Shown: in pieces, positions 6,457 to 14,562 of the stretch
Layout: each line of letters opens with the position of its first letter
How positions within the stretch are numbered: the stretch's first letter is position 1
IMG/VR virus record: IMGVR_UViG_3300043446_002079
Location: 1 to 22,113 of that record
DNA length: 22,113 bases
Reading direction: 5' to 3' (one strand)
DNA from: a virus
Position numbers and translations under genes: made by a program
The notes under the pieces: generated by a model
Database searches by the model: none
What the model was told of the DNA's origin: nothing
What the model saw: only the letters and a program-made list of their open reading frames with translations

Positions 6457-7907
6457 TACATTTTCTCCTCTTCATTCGACGGGGCAAGCAAACCAGCCCC
6501 AACGGCCATGCCGCCAAACTGCAACAGCGGGGCGTTTCCACGGATAAAATCTTTCAACGCTTGTTCACGGCTAATTCCGCGCTTCTTTGCGGTCTCTTCC
6601 AATCTTCCCTCAAGGATCTTCATAAATGCAACCGGCGGAGATCCAAGCCCCGTCGCTTGACCTGCCCCAAGCCACAGCGCGGCCTGGGCCGCTGCTGGAG
6701 ATATCCCGAGGTCTTTTGCGAGCCTGCGGTTAAGGTCCTCAAAGGCCTTATAGTCTGTTTTAGTGGGCGCTTCCTTAAACCAAGTAGGCGGGATCGTTTC
6801 CCATTTAATTTTGTTTTCTTGAATAAACTTGCGGGGATTAAATTTCTCTGGGTTCCAGGCCCCGTATTTTTTCTCGCTCCACCAATCAGGTGCCGGCGTC
6901 CCGGCTGGGTCTGCCAGCCTCGCCTCTACAAAATCAGGGTCTCTGGATGCGATAGCAAAGGCGCGGACGTTGTGCTTGTCCACGGTCGCATAGTCCCAGT
7001 TGCCTTTAAGGTTTTCACCAAAGGTGTACCGCTTCGGGTTCGCTATTGGATCAAGCGCGCCACCGGCCAATATCTCGGCCGCGTTCTTAAAGTGCAGCGC
7101 CTGCATTTTGTGTCCGTATCCAGAGCCCTTTGGCGGCTTAACCGCCGGCTCTCCACGCACTGCCTGCTGATAATAATAAGACGCTATCTTCGCGTTTGCT
7201 GGGGTCTTTGCGCCTGCGCTGGTTGCGGCCACCAAGTCTATATATTTTTCGTAGTTTTTCTGGCCGACATCTTCACCAAATTCTTTGATGAACTCTTTTC
7301 GCAGCGCCTCTGTGTTGTACCACCCGAGGCCCTCTTCGGTCATGCCCTTTTTGGCCCAGTCTAGTATCTGATTATATGCGCGCTCGTTCCCTGCCAGCCT
7401 TTGCATGTAGCCCGGAGCGCCGCGGGGCGGAGTGTATCGCGGGATCTCTACTGAACGAGATGGCTGCGTCGTGAGCCCCTCAAGATTAAAATATGATTCG
7501 TCTACCGGTGCCGCGTCTGGGACATCAATCCCCTGGCCACGATATGATCCGCCATCTGCCGGGCTCATCATTCGTCGCATAGAGCCGGCGACACGAAACG
7601 GGTTTACAAACGACGCGGCATATTCTCCCAGGGCCTCTGGGTCTTGAGGCGCGGCGATGGCGCGGTCAACCTCTGCCTGAAGCATCGACTTTGTCGCGGC
7701 CCCTGGGTCTCTTGCAAACTCCTGCCCCGTCGCGAGCAACCCGCGCGCGGTCTCTCTTGGAGATAAAAAAGGCTCAACGATTCCGTAGAGCCCGCGACCA
7801 GCGCCGCGGAGCATACCGATCTGCGCCTGCACCTGTGGATCTTCGTAGGTGCTACGAGCGAGCTCTTCAAGCTCATTTAATAATCCGCGGCGCCTTGGTT
7901 CAGCCAT
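6456..7907 (-). CDS. Virion-operon protein with HhH-GPD-like region
   Basis: The protein has 483 aa from the ATG at 7907, chosen because AGGAAG lies 7 nt upstream; an earlier in-frame start would run 66 nt further into the previous gene. Residues 1-160 are unassigned. From about 195 there is a pattern GWY...YEKYIDLVAATSAG..TPANAKIA (about 195-242), then KNAAEILAG, and at 308-318 TVDKHNVRAFA, followed by DLGISPAAAQAALWLG (399-414). The spacing resembles phage proteins related to HhH-GPD DNA glycosylases, where the Asp of V-D-x-H is catalytic (D310 here). A canonical GVG hairpin is not obvious, so activity is uncertain. A hydrophobic stretch lies near 464-476. It sits between portal and scaffold in a late operon, so it may be packaged. 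Central GC is low (about 37% in a sample at 6781-6840). Confidence 0.6.
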   Translation of the reverse strand: MAEPRRRGLLNELEELARSTYEDPQVQAQIGMLRGAGRGLYGIVEPFLSPRETARGLLATGQEFARDPGAATKSMLQAEVDRAIAAPQDPEALGEYAASFVNPFRVAGSMRRMMSPADGGSYRGQGIDVPDAAPVDESYFNLEGLTTQPSRSVEIPRYTPPRGAPGYMQRLAGNERAYNQILDWAKKGMTEEGLGWYNTEALRKEFIKEFGEDVGQKNYEKYIDLVAATSAGAKTPANAKIASYYYQQAVRGEPAVKPPKGSGYGHKMQALHFKNAAEILAGGALDPIANPKRYTFGENLKGNWDYATVDKHNVRAFAIASRDPDFVEARLADPAGTPAPDWWSEKKYGAWNPEKFNPRKFIQENKIKWETIPPTWFKEAPTKTDYKAFEDLNRRLAKDLGISPAAAQAALWLGAGQATGLGSPPVAFMKILEGRLEETAKKRGISREQALKDFIRGNAPLLQFGGMAVGAGLLAPSNEEEKM

Positions 7908-8226
7908 CTTTTTGCTTCCTGTATCTCTCGAGCAGTCGCCGCCCCTTGGCGACCGCGCTCGCTTTATCTCCACGGTGTCCCCACGCCTCGAGGCTCAACT
8001 TGAGGCGCGTCTTGTCGCCCTGCTCGTCAAAGAGCAGCCCAGGCATCGACCCCATGCGCGTCAGAAACGATCCCTTCCGGCGCAGTTGCTCGGGCGACTG
8101 TGCCTCGCCCTTCACTGGCGGCTTTAACGTGCCGCCCGTCTCGCGCTTATAGGACGCGCGGCCCGCGGCGTTCAGGCCGCCTTTCTTGCTCTGGCCTTCC
8201 TTACGCTGCCAAGCCGCGGTCTTCAC
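7900..8226 (-). CDS. DUF6321-type small basic phage protein
   Basis: This 108-aa Lys/Arg-rich protein contains AWQRKEGQSKKGGLNAAGRA, then KRETGGTLKPPV, SFLTRMGSMPG and KLSLEAWGHRGDK. This order matches the DUF6321 family as I recall it, found in many tailed phages and of unknown function. The start is GTG at 8226, overlapping the preceding stop (GTGA). Its 3' end overlaps the next gene by 8 nt. The high positive charge suggests contact with nucleic acid or packaged DNA, but this is inference. Confidence 0.7.
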   Translation of the reverse strand: MKTAAWQRKEGQSKKGGLNAAGRASYKRETGGTLKPPVKGEAQSPEQLRRKGSFLTRMGSMPGLLFDEQGDKTRLKLSLEAWGHRGDKASAVAKGRRLLERYRKQKDG

Positions 8227-8372
8227 TTGCGCTTCTTCGCCGTCTTTGCCGCAGCCTTAAACGCCTTGGCGGTCGGCGCGCCCTTCGCTCCAGGTTTACG
8301 CATCTTCTCGCCGCTGCCGGCCGCGATGCGCTCGCGCTTGGCCCAAATATTTGAATAGAGTCCCTGCTTCAT
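8223..8372 (-). CDS. 49-aa conserved basic phage protein
   Basis: The likely product is 49 aa, MKQGLYSNIWAKRERIAAGS followed by GEKMRKPGAKGAPTAKAFK. The KxGLYxNIxAKxxRIxAGSGEKMRKPGxKGAPT pattern is very common in small phage proteins without known function. The start at 8372 is preferred over an upstream in-frame codon because AGGTGA lies 5 nt before it, and because the extra upstream residues would overlap the preceding gene. That GGTGA also holds the stop codon of the preceding gene, so the two are likely translationally coupled. Confidence 0.75.
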   Translation of the reverse strand: MKQGLYSNIWAKRERIAAGSGEKMRKPGAKGAPTAKAFKAAAKTAKKRK

Positions 8373-8376
8373 GGTG

Positions 8377-9615
8377 TCACCTAAAGTTAAACGCGCCAAA
8401 CCGGCCGTATGGGTCAAAGCCGCCGAGTCTAGAGAGGCCACTGAGGTCGCCAAGATCGTACGGCATCGTGGTCTCTACTGGCTGCGTCACGGATGGGAAA
8501 TATGGTGTCGCAGGTTGATTGACTGGTTGCGTTATTGATGGCGCCGCAGATGGCGCTGCCGCCCCTAAATTCCTTCCTTCACTACGACCATATTTCAAAT
8601 AATGACGCGCCGCCTCGCTTGGCGTATCAAGCCCTGCCGCGCGAAGATCGGCGTTTGACGGCGCATCAAGATACGCCTGCCAATTAAATCCGCTTGGCAA
8701 ATCTGCGGCATTGATTTGACCCTCACCACGGCCCCAGTCATCGTTTGACGGATCGTAAATGTTTGGAGCCTGTGGCTGTGACGGCGGCTGTTGCGTCGTC
8801 TGCTGTTGCGATTGAGCCTGTCCGCGAAATACTGCGGCGCGCTCTTCAGCGAGCTGTCTTGCGCGGTCTGTGTCAATGCCTGGGTTATTTTCGACCAGCT
8901 TGGTGTACCAATAGTCTGGGTTTGAGCTCTGGTTTTGCTGGCTTGGCACTGGCGCTGGCGCTGGTGTAACCGGGGCCGGCGGACTTACGGGCGGCTGCGC
9001 CGGCATAGGCGGAGACCATGTCATGCGCGGCGGCTGGGGGGCATATGCTTGAACTTCTGGTTGCTGAGTTGGGAACATACGCTCGCGACCGCCGCGTCGG
9101 CCGCCGCCAAACCCGCCACGCCGGCCGCCGCCAAACATGGACGTGGCCTGGAACGGGTTGAAGGCCGGCTGACCATAATATTGGCCAAACATATACTGAC
9201 CAAATAGGTCGTTTACGTTCGGCTGCTGCGGCTGCGGCATACCAAACCCGCCGCCGTAGCCGCCGCCAAAGCGGCCGCCAAACTGGCTCGCAAAGCCGCC
9301 ATATCCACGACCGTAGCCGCCGCCATAGCCGCCAAACTGCTGCGGCAGTTGCGCGCCATAGCCCGGCATGTATCCGCCGGTGTAATCCTGTTGCTGGTAC
9401 GGCGTCGGGCTATAAGACCCAAACATGCTATAGCCGCCGCCCATCGAGGCGGGGCCGCTCACGGCGCCAAAGTTGGCGAGGCCGCTGAGGTCTCCGAGGT
9501 CTCCGAGGTCTTGCATGGTGTCTCCACCATAGCCAGACATGTTGAAGCCGCCCGTCGGGGCCTGCGAATAAATTGGCGTCATGTATTGTGCTTGACCCCG
9601 AAATGCGTTGCTCAT
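8377..9615 (-). CDS. Gly/Tyr- and Pro/Gln-rich low-complexity virion protein
   Basis: This 412-aa protein is mostly disordered in appearance. Residues about 60-180 are Gly/Tyr/Phe-rich (GGYGGGYGRGYGGF, GGRRGGFGGGRRGG) and 190-245 are Pro/Gln-rich. At 310-348 a compact motif reads FNWQAYLDAPSNADLRAAG, then HYLKYGRSEGR, resembling the Y-x(n)-NxDL...HYxxxGxxEGR motif found in phage and bacterial surface proteins. The peptide DLGDLSGL occurs near both ends (39-46 and 387-394). The composition is like self-associating or adhesive proteins. I recognise no function. Its ATG follows the previous stop by one base (TAACATG), placing it in the group of small virion genes after the portal. Confidence 0.7.
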   Translation of the reverse strand: MSNAFRGQAQYMTPIYSQAPTGGFNMSGYGGDTMQDLGDLGDLSGLANFGAVSGPASMGGGYSMFGSYSPTPYQQQDYTGGYMPGYGAQLPQQFGGYGGGYGRGYGGFASQFGGRFGGGYGGGFGMPQPQQPNVNDLFGQYMFGQYYGQPAFNPFQATSMFGGGRRGGFGGGRRGGRERMFPTQQPEVQAYAPQPPRMTWSPPMPAQPPVSPPAPVTPAPAPVPSQQNQSSNPDYWYTKLVENNPGIDTDRARQLAEERAAVFRGQAQSQQQTTQQPPSQPQAPNIYDPSNDDWGRGEGQINAADLPSGFNWQAYLDAPSNADLRAAGLDTPSEAARHYLKYGRSEGRNLGAAAPSAAPSITQPVNQPATPYFPSVTQPVETTMPYDLGDLSGLSRLGGFDPYGRFGAFNFR

Positions 9616-9616
9616 G

Positions 9617-9958
9617 TTAGACAGCCTCCGCGCCGCTCACATAGATGGTGATTAAATTACTGCCGCTTCCCTTGACCTGGATCGTGTCCCCGGCGTTTAG
9701 GATCTGTAACCCGGTCCAGCGATATACCGTGTACGCGTCTATCCCGTAGTTACTCAGGATCTCGTACGCTGCGCCAGCGGTCTGGCCAGATGGCACGATC
9801 GCAACGTACGCGTGCTCTTTTCCAGAGTGCGTATTGCAAAGATTTATATCTTTGATATATGCACGCTTGTCTGCCGGGCACGTATAAACCGTAGCGTACG
9901 AGGTCGTGAGTTGCCCGCGCCCTAGCCTGAGCCCGACGATGTCCTGAAAGTTTGCCAT
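9617..9958 (-). CDS. Small all-beta phage structural protein
   Basis: This 113-aa protein has TTSYATVYTCPADKRAYIKD, then INLCNTHSGKEHAYVAIVPSG and, near the end, WTGLQILNAGDTIQVKGSG and LITIYVSGAEAV. This is the pattern of small beta-sandwich proteins present in many tailed phages near portal or tail genes, usually noted as structural. It could be a decoration or tail-associated protein; the sequence does not decide. The ATG at 9958 shares a base with the preceding stop (TAATG). Confidence 0.7.
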   Translation of the reverse strand: MANFQDIVGLRLGRGQLTTSYATVYTCPADKRAYIKDINLCNTHSGKEHAYVAIVPSGQTAGAAYEILSNYGIDAYTVYRWTGLQILNAGDTIQVKGSGSNLITIYVSGAEAV

Positions 9959-10143
9959 TACGGCGGCCCCAGCCAGTGCAAGACGTTAAGACTATGGACG
10001 GTCGGGAGTACTTCCCGGTTGATGTTATCCAGCGTCGAAAAATAGAGCCGGTTTTGGTTGTTGACCTGATTGTGGTACTGCGGCGTATAGGCCGCGGGGG
10101 CCACGTTCGGGTTCGGCGCCGGGATCGGGATGAGCTCCTTCAT
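9958..10143 (-). CDS. 61-aa conserved phage protein downstream of portal
   Basis: The 61-aa product starts MKELIPIPAPNPNVAPAAY and contains NNQNRLYFSTLDNINREV. Small proteins with this QNQxRLYFxxLDN core commonly follow portal genes in podovirus-like phages; their function is unknown. The ATG at 10143 lies 3 nt after the portal stop, and its stop overlaps the next ATG by one base. Pro/Asn-rich ends suggest a short ordered core with flexible tails. Confidence 0.7.
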   Translation of the reverse strand: MKELIPIPAPNPNVAPAAYTPQYHNQVNNQNRLYFSTLDNINREVLPTVHSLNVLHWLGPP

Positions 10144-10146
10144 GCG

Positions 10147-12330
10147 TCACCCGATCGGCGGCATCTGCGGCGCCGGCCCGATCTCCGGGATCACCGGCTG
10201 CTGCACGCTCGGGCTCGCGACACGCGGCGCAGCCATCATGGCCTTGATCTGCTCCACGTCCACGGCGGTCCCGCTCTTGAGCTGGATCTCGTAGGCGCGC
10301 AGCATCATCTCCGCCTCTTGCTTGTCGCGGGCGCGGTCGTCCTCGAGGAGCATCTGCTGCCGCTTGAGCTCGAGCTCGGCCTGCTTGTTCTGGATGTCCG
10401 CCATGATCTTCTGCTGCTCCACCTGCGCCAGGATCATCGCCGGGTCCGGCGGCGGCGGTGGAGGCGGGGGCGGCGGGGGCTGCATCGCCGGGTCAAGGAA
10501 GAACTCGCCGACGTTCTTGTAGCCAGAGGCCTCAACAAGACGCGCGAGGGTGTTGCGGTACTGCTGCGGCGTCACGAGCGGGTTCTGCGGCCCCATCATC
10601 TGCAAGATCTGCTCTTGCTTCTGGGCCACCGACGTGAGGACCGCGACCTTTTGCTCTTCCGTCCCGCCGCCGAGCGCGACATCAATCTCCACGTCCATGT
10701 CGGCGTCCCAAGAGCGCGGGTCGATCGGGACCCACTGGTTGCGTAGGCGCACCACCCGCGGGCGCTCTTGATTTTCCACGACCAGCTTGAGTATTCCCTT
10801 GAACAGGGCTCGCATCCCGGTTTCGGCGAAAATCCGGGCGATCATCTCAAGGTGCTGCTGAGAGGCACTGACTGTCGCGGCAACCGCCGCGCGGGTGGTG
10901 CTCTGTAACGCCCCGGCGTCGAGGCCCATCGCCGCCTTGGACATCCCGGTGCGCGTCTCGCGCACGCTGTCCAAGTATTCCAGCATCGGGAACGCGGCCT
11001 GGCCGACAAACGGGACAGAAAACGGCTGCACCATCCCTGGCGCTCGCTGGCGGATGATCCCGCCGACCTCGGTGTTGAGGACGTCGTCCATGTTGACCTG
11101 CCCCTCTACGACGCCCACCCGTGGGTGGATCGCGAGCGAGAGCGAGTCAAGCATGTTGCGCATCACCGCAGACTTAATGCGCTGCAAGTCGGCGGTCATG
11201 TCAAAGATAGACAAGCCGATCAGCGCGTGCGGCTCGGGGTCCGGGCAAAATAAAGCAAACGGCGCGTGCGAACAGGGCTGGTTCATCACCACCTTGTATC
11301 CGCCGCCGATCGTGCAGATCTTGCGCAACTCGGCGATGCCGTCGCGGTCATAGTCGACCCGCATGTAGGCCTCGACGTAGAGGACGCGTTTGTCGTCCTG
11401 CGTGCCGCCTGGGCCGTATGACTCTGCGTACGGGTTGCGGGCGATGTATTCGTCGTTAGTGTCGAGCTCGTAGATCCCGGTCTCTTGGCTGACCTCTTCC
11501 TCGCTGTAGCCCAGGGCCACGAGGTCAGAGACGCGCATCATGCGCCGGTGCGCCACGAGGGTCGCGTCCTCGACGGAGCGCGCGCGGCGGTCGATTAAGA
11601 ACTCCTCGGGGGGCACGGCCTCCACGGCGACCTTGCCAGACTTGTATTCGCGGCGCAGCTCGACGTTATAGATCTGCGGCACCGGGAGCGGCTGCCCCGT
11701 CATCGGGTCCACCGTCATGGGCTGCCCCGTCGCCGGGTCTACCGGGGGGCGATACGATGGGTCGTCCATCGACTCAATCGCGCTCCCCACGACGCCGGGC
11801 TCCGAGAGCAGGACCGTCAAAGCGTTTTCATCAAGGCCCGTGTAGTGCTCGGTCTTGACCTCGATCTTTTCTTCCCAGTAATACTTTGCGATCCCAAGCG
11901 CGCCGCGCAGGGCGTCCTTGAAGACAGAGTGACAGACAAGGAATCCGTCGTTGTCCTGGGAGAAGATGTAGTTGATGTAATCGGTCGCCTGCTCGGCGGT
12001 CGCGGTGTCCTCCGGCCCGCGGGGCGCAAACTGCACCACCTTCTTTGAGCCAAAGAAGACACGCATCAACGAGGGCATGATCCCGGCGATCGTGTCGCGC
12101 ACGTCGGTTGAGACGACCTGCGAGCGGCCCTCTTCCTCGTTACCAAACGGCTCGCCGCGGTAATACTCAATCGCTCGGGCACGGACCGGCGAGAGCTCGG
12201 CGTCGACAAACGACGTGGCGTCTACCAGCTCGCTACCGACCAGCGACTCAAGGTCGGCGTCGTTCATGGGCTCAAGTAGCCCGACCGCCGCCTCGGTTTG
12301 CTCAATGAGTGATCCGTCTTGGTTATACAT
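10147..12330 (-). CDS. Portal protein (P22/SU10-like)
   Basis: The 727-aa length, the N-terminal DATSFVDAELSPVRARAIEY YRG segment with VSTDVRDTIAGIMPSLMRVF, and DYINYIFSQDNDGF all fit large P22-like podovirus portals. The protein forms the dodecameric vertex through which DNA enters and leaves. The central region carries EEFLIDRRARSVEDATLVAH and a KSAVMRNMLDSL helix typical of portals. A run of 11 prolines (618-628) separates the core from a charged Gln/Lys/Glu coiled coil (about 635-690) and a Pro-rich end. Such a long proline run would slow ribosomes without EF-P. No clear ribosome binding site is seen at the ATG; a small hairpin lies just upstream. Confidence 0.9.
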   Translation of the reverse strand: MYNQDGSLIEQTEAAVGLLEPMNDADLESLVGSELVDATSFVDAELSPVRARAIEYYRGEPFGNEEEGRSQVVSTDVRDTIAGIMPSLMRVFFGSKKVVQFAPRGPEDTATAEQATDYINYIFSQDNDGFLVCHSVFKDALRGALGIAKYYWEEKIEVKTEHYTGLDENALTVLLSEPGVVGSAIESMDDPSYRPPVDPATGQPMTVDPMTGQPLPVPQIYNVELRREYKSGKVAVEAVPPEEFLIDRRARSVEDATLVAHRRMMRVSDLVALGYSEEEVSQETGIYELDTNDEYIARNPYAESYGPGGTQDDKRVLYVEAYMRVDYDRDGIAELRKICTIGGGYKVVMNQPCSHAPFALFCPDPEPHALIGLSIFDMTADLQRIKSAVMRNMLDSLSLAIHPRVGVVEGQVNMDDVLNTEVGGIIRQRAPGMVQPFSVPFVGQAAFPMLEYLDSVRETRTGMSKAAMGLDAGALQSTTRAAVAATVSASQQHLEMIARIFAETGMRALFKGILKLVVENQERPRVVRLRNQWVPIDPRSWDADMDVEIDVALGGGTEEQKVAVLTSVAQKQEQILQMMGPQNPLVTPQQYRNTLARLVEASGYKNVGEFFLDPAMQPPPPPPPPPPPDPAMILAQVEQQKIMADIQNKQAELELKRQQMLLEDDRARDKQEAEMMLRAYEIQLKSGTAVDVEQIKAMMAAPRVASPSVQQPVIPEIGPAPQMPPIG

Positions 12331-12349
12331 AAAACCGGCACCCGTGCCG
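12331..12349 (-). terminator. Small hairpin before the portal start
   Basis: On the minus strand CGGCA, loop CGGG, TGCCG forms a 5-bp stem followed by GTTTT and directly by the portal ATG. It has the shape of a weak terminator or of a structure that controls portal translation, since no Shine-Dalgarno sequence is visible. The stem is short, so confidence is low. Confidence 0.3.
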
Positions 12350-12369
12350 AAAAAGGCCCTTCTCTATTG

Positions 12370-13389
12370 TCACGCGAGAAGCGATGCAACCTGATTTTCT
12401 GTTAGCGACACGAGCCACGCCTCGCGGTCCTTGACGCCAAAGCTCATCACGTAGCCGCCGCCGTGCCGGACAAGCCCCGCGCAGAACTCAATCTGCTCGC
12501 CGCGAAAGTAAAACTCACGCCCGGCGTGGAACGGCTCGAGGTTGCCGTTGTAGCGCACCAGGCGGTGAGCGTAATGCACCCGGCCCCTGTGCTTGCGGCG
12601 CTGGTGCACGACGCCGAGGTATGACCCCTCGTGCGGGATCAACTGCGAGCCGCCCGACCAGCCCGCGAGCGGCGGGTAGCCGCCGAGCCATATCCTGCGC
12701 TTCTGCGGCGCGTACTCGTAGGACTCCGATGGGTGGTGCATATACACGAACGACAACTGGTCGCCCTCGGCGAGCGGCATCCAGTTCTTCTCGACCTCGC
12801 GGCCGTGCGGGCTGTGCAGGAACTCCAGGCCCTCGACCGTGGCCTGGTCTAGCTTGCACAGCGCCATCGTGCCCCGCACCCGCGGGCCGTGGTGCAGCGC
12901 GGTCGCGGTAAACCACCACCCACCGCGCCACCAAAAGAGCCGCCCGTCCTCGAGCCCGTCTCGGGCGGGGACCCGAGTGTTGCGCGCCATTAGGTCATTG
13001 ACCCACTGCGCCGACCGCTGGCTCAAGTCTTGGCCCAGCGTGACCAGGTAGTTGCGGGTGTTAGGCGCGGGGTCGCCACGAAACCAGATCCCGTCCTCTT
13101 CGCCGAGCTCGTAGTTTACGGTGCGGACTAAGCAGGCTAGTCCACCGTCCTCGCTCTTGGCGATCGACGGGTTGCAGGGCAAATACTTTTCCGATTCCGG
13201 GACCGAGAGCCGCACAAAGGCGCCGCCCGGCAGGTGCTCCGATAAAACTAGGCGGCCTTCGCCGGGGAGGGCGGTTTCGGTGGGCCGTCCTTCGGCGGCT
13301 CGGGGGGCTTCTTGGGCTCCGGCTTCGGTGGCGCCTTTTTGTCTAGGCGCTTTTGGAACAGCAGCACGTCGCTTGGCTTTAACATTCAC
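12370..13389 (-). CDS. GH130-like five-bladed beta-propeller protein
   Basis: The protein has 339 aa from a GTG at 13389, chosen because GAGG lies 5 nt upstream; a longer in-frame reading would run into the preceding gene. Residues 1-45 are a basic Ala/Pro-rich linker. The rest has CNPSIAKSEDG (72-82), TRNYLVTL (111-118), RDGLEDGRLFWWRGGWWF (143-160), EVEKNWMPL (198-206), FVYMHHPSE (214-222) and repeated Trp/Tyr strand pairs. The N-P-S, E-D-x-R-L-F and E-K-N-W order matches GH130/GH43-like beta-propeller enzymes and related sugar-binding proteins, which phosphorolyse or hydrolyse mannosides and related glycans. Substrate and activity are unknown. It lies with a GT25 enzyme and a methyltransferase, suggesting joint action on a glycan. 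Confidence 0.65.
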   Translation of the reverse strand: MNVKAKRRAAVPKAPRQKGATEAGAQEAPRAAEGRPTETALPGEGRLVLSEHLPGGAFVRLSVPESEKYLPCNPSIAKSEDGGLACLVRTVNYELGEEDGIWFRGDPAPNTRNYLVTLGQDLSQRSAQWVNDLMARNTRVPARDGLEDGRLFWWRGGWWFTATALHHGPRVRGTMALCKLDQATVEGLEFLHSPHGREVEKNWMPLAEGDQLSFVYMHHPSESYEYAPQKRRIWLGGYPPLAGWSGGSQLIPHEGSYLGVVHQRRKHRGRVHYAHRLVRYNGNLEPFHAGREFYFRGEQIEFCAGLVRHGGGYVMSFGVKDREAWLVSLTENQVASLLA

Positions 13390-13396
13390 GTTCACC

Positions 13397-14005
13397 TCAC
13401 ATGTGGATCGTCGATGGCATCGGCACGGCCCAGTCTTGCGTCGCCTGCGCCACAAGCGGCGGCACGGCGGTCAGCACCCGCAGGTGCGGCAGCGCGTACC
13501 ACTCGAGCAGTATATCGACGGGCGTGTTGGCCGGCTTTGTGTATTGCTGCAAGATCGGGATCGCGCGCCTCCGGTGCCAGATAGCGGCCGTGCAGAGGGG
13601 GTATTTAATCTCCCAGAGGCTCTCCGACTCTTTCTTCGCGGGCTTCTGGTCGGTGCAGCACGAGTTTAGGTACACGAGGTCGCACCACTCGGGCGTCTCG
13701 GCGCGGATCTTCTGGAGCCGCTCCACAAAATTATCGGGGAGCAGTATGTCGTCCTCAAAGATCACAAACTCTTCGTGCCCCTCGCGCCACGCGATCTGCC
13801 ACGCGATGTGCCACGACAAGACGAGACACGTCGCGCCGCGGGTCACGTAATAGTCCGTGTGCATCGGGATCTCGGACTTCACCTGCATCGTCTTGCCGAA
13901 GATGCCTTGGATAAAGTCCAGCTCGATCCCGGCCTTCGCGGCCTGCTGGCGCGCGTGCTCGGTGCGCTCCGGCGTCTCGGCGAGGGTGATGCAGTAATAC
14001 TTCAC
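13397..14005 (-). CDS. GT25-family glycosyltransferase
   Basis: The 202-aa protein begins KYYCITLAETPERTEHARQQ, the standard GT25 (LPS-type) start. It then has RGATCLVLSWHIAWQIAW (56-73) in place of the usual G-x-x-G-C-x-x-S-H, and EEFVIFEDDILLPDNF (78-93) with the metal-binding E-D-D at 84-86. GT25 members transfer galactose or other sugars to LPS cores or to proteins (family knowledge). The start is a GTG at 14005 that overlaps the methyltransferase stop (GTGA); upstream in-frame codons lie inside that gene. No signal peptide is seen, so it acts in the cytoplasm. Context suggests glycan or virion-protein modification; the acceptor is unknown. Confidence 0.8.
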   Translation of the reverse strand: MKYYCITLAETPERTEHARQQAAKAGIELDFIQGIFGKTMQVKSEIPMHTDYYVTRGATCLVLSWHIAWQIAWREGHEEFVIFEDDILLPDNFVERLQKIRAETPEWCDLVYLNSCCTDQKPAKKESESLWEIKYPLCTAAIWHRRRAIPILQQYTKPANTPVDILLEWYALPHLRVLTAVPPLVAQATQDWAVPMPSTIHM

Positions 14006-14562
14006 GGGTCCCTCACAAAAAAGAGCAGCGTCGGCCTGCCCCAAGACGAGCCCTGCCGCTTGTCCGTCTCGCGGAACCTGCACGACGTAACCCAGTCGCA
14101 CTTGAAGCCGTTTTCGTAGAATCGGTCGATCCAATACTCGGTGAGTTGCTCGTTGACGTGGTGGTGCCCGCCCTGCCCAGGGAGCGCGTGGCACATAAGC
14201 ACATATTTGCACCGCGCCATGGTCGCGAACCAGTTTTGCTCGCACCGCTGCTCGACGTGTTCCACGAACTCGGTGCAGATCGCGAGGTCATATTCGCGCC
14301 CCGGATCGTATGGCCCGCGCTCGTAGTCGTGCGCGACCAAGATGTCTCGCACCGGGCTCTCGGCGAGCGCCATCGGGTGCCCCTCGACGCCGCGCGCGTC
14401 AAAGCCCAGGTCGTGCCACCAGCGGATGTTGTGGCCCATCCCGGCGCCGATGTCGATTACTGACTTGATGTCGTAGGTCAGCGCGAGGTAGCCCCAGATG
14501 TCGGGCATCCACGTCGCGCGGTCGCCCTCTGGAATGTATCCGCCCAGGTGTTCGATGCTCAT
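14002..14562 (-). CDS. Class I SAM-dependent methyltransferase
   Basis: The protein has 186 aa from the ATG at 14562, which overlaps the terminase stop (ATGA) and has GGGGTGG upstream. Motif I VIDIGAGMGHN lies at 35-45, the ribose-binding acidic residue is E60 in GVEGHP, and the motif IV region is DLAICTEFVEHVE (92-104), followed by GGHHHVNEQLTEYW (131-144). This type is found in glycan and small-molecule methyltransferases rather than in DNA methylases: no DPPY or NPPF motif is present. It is co-translated with the GT25 and propeller genes, so methylation of a sugar or glycan end is the best guess. The acceptor is unproven. Confidence 0.8.
   Translation of the reverse strand: MSIEHLGGYIPEGDRATWMPDIWGYLALTYDIKSVIDIGAGMGHNIRWWHDLGFDARGVEGHPMALAESPVRDILVAHDYERGPYDPGREYDLAICTEFVEHVEQRCEQNWFATMARCKYVLMCHALPGQGGHHHVNEQLTEYWIDRFYENGFKCDWVTSCRFRETDKRQGSSWGRPTLLFFVRDP

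Noticed and set aside
9952-10746. 264-codon plus-strand frame opposite the portal end
   Set aside because: It is antisense to the portal gene, and its RRRRWRRGRRG-like content mirrors the polyproline codons.
12370-13455. Longer start for the propeller protein at 13455
   Set aside because: It would extend 59 nt into the GT25 gene with an Arg/Cys-rich stretch unlike the rest; the GTG at 13389 has a good ribosome binding site.
14006-14245. Upstream extension of the GT25 gene
   Set aside because: The extra residues lie wholly inside the methyltransferase gene, and the conserved GT25 start begins at the GTG at 14005.
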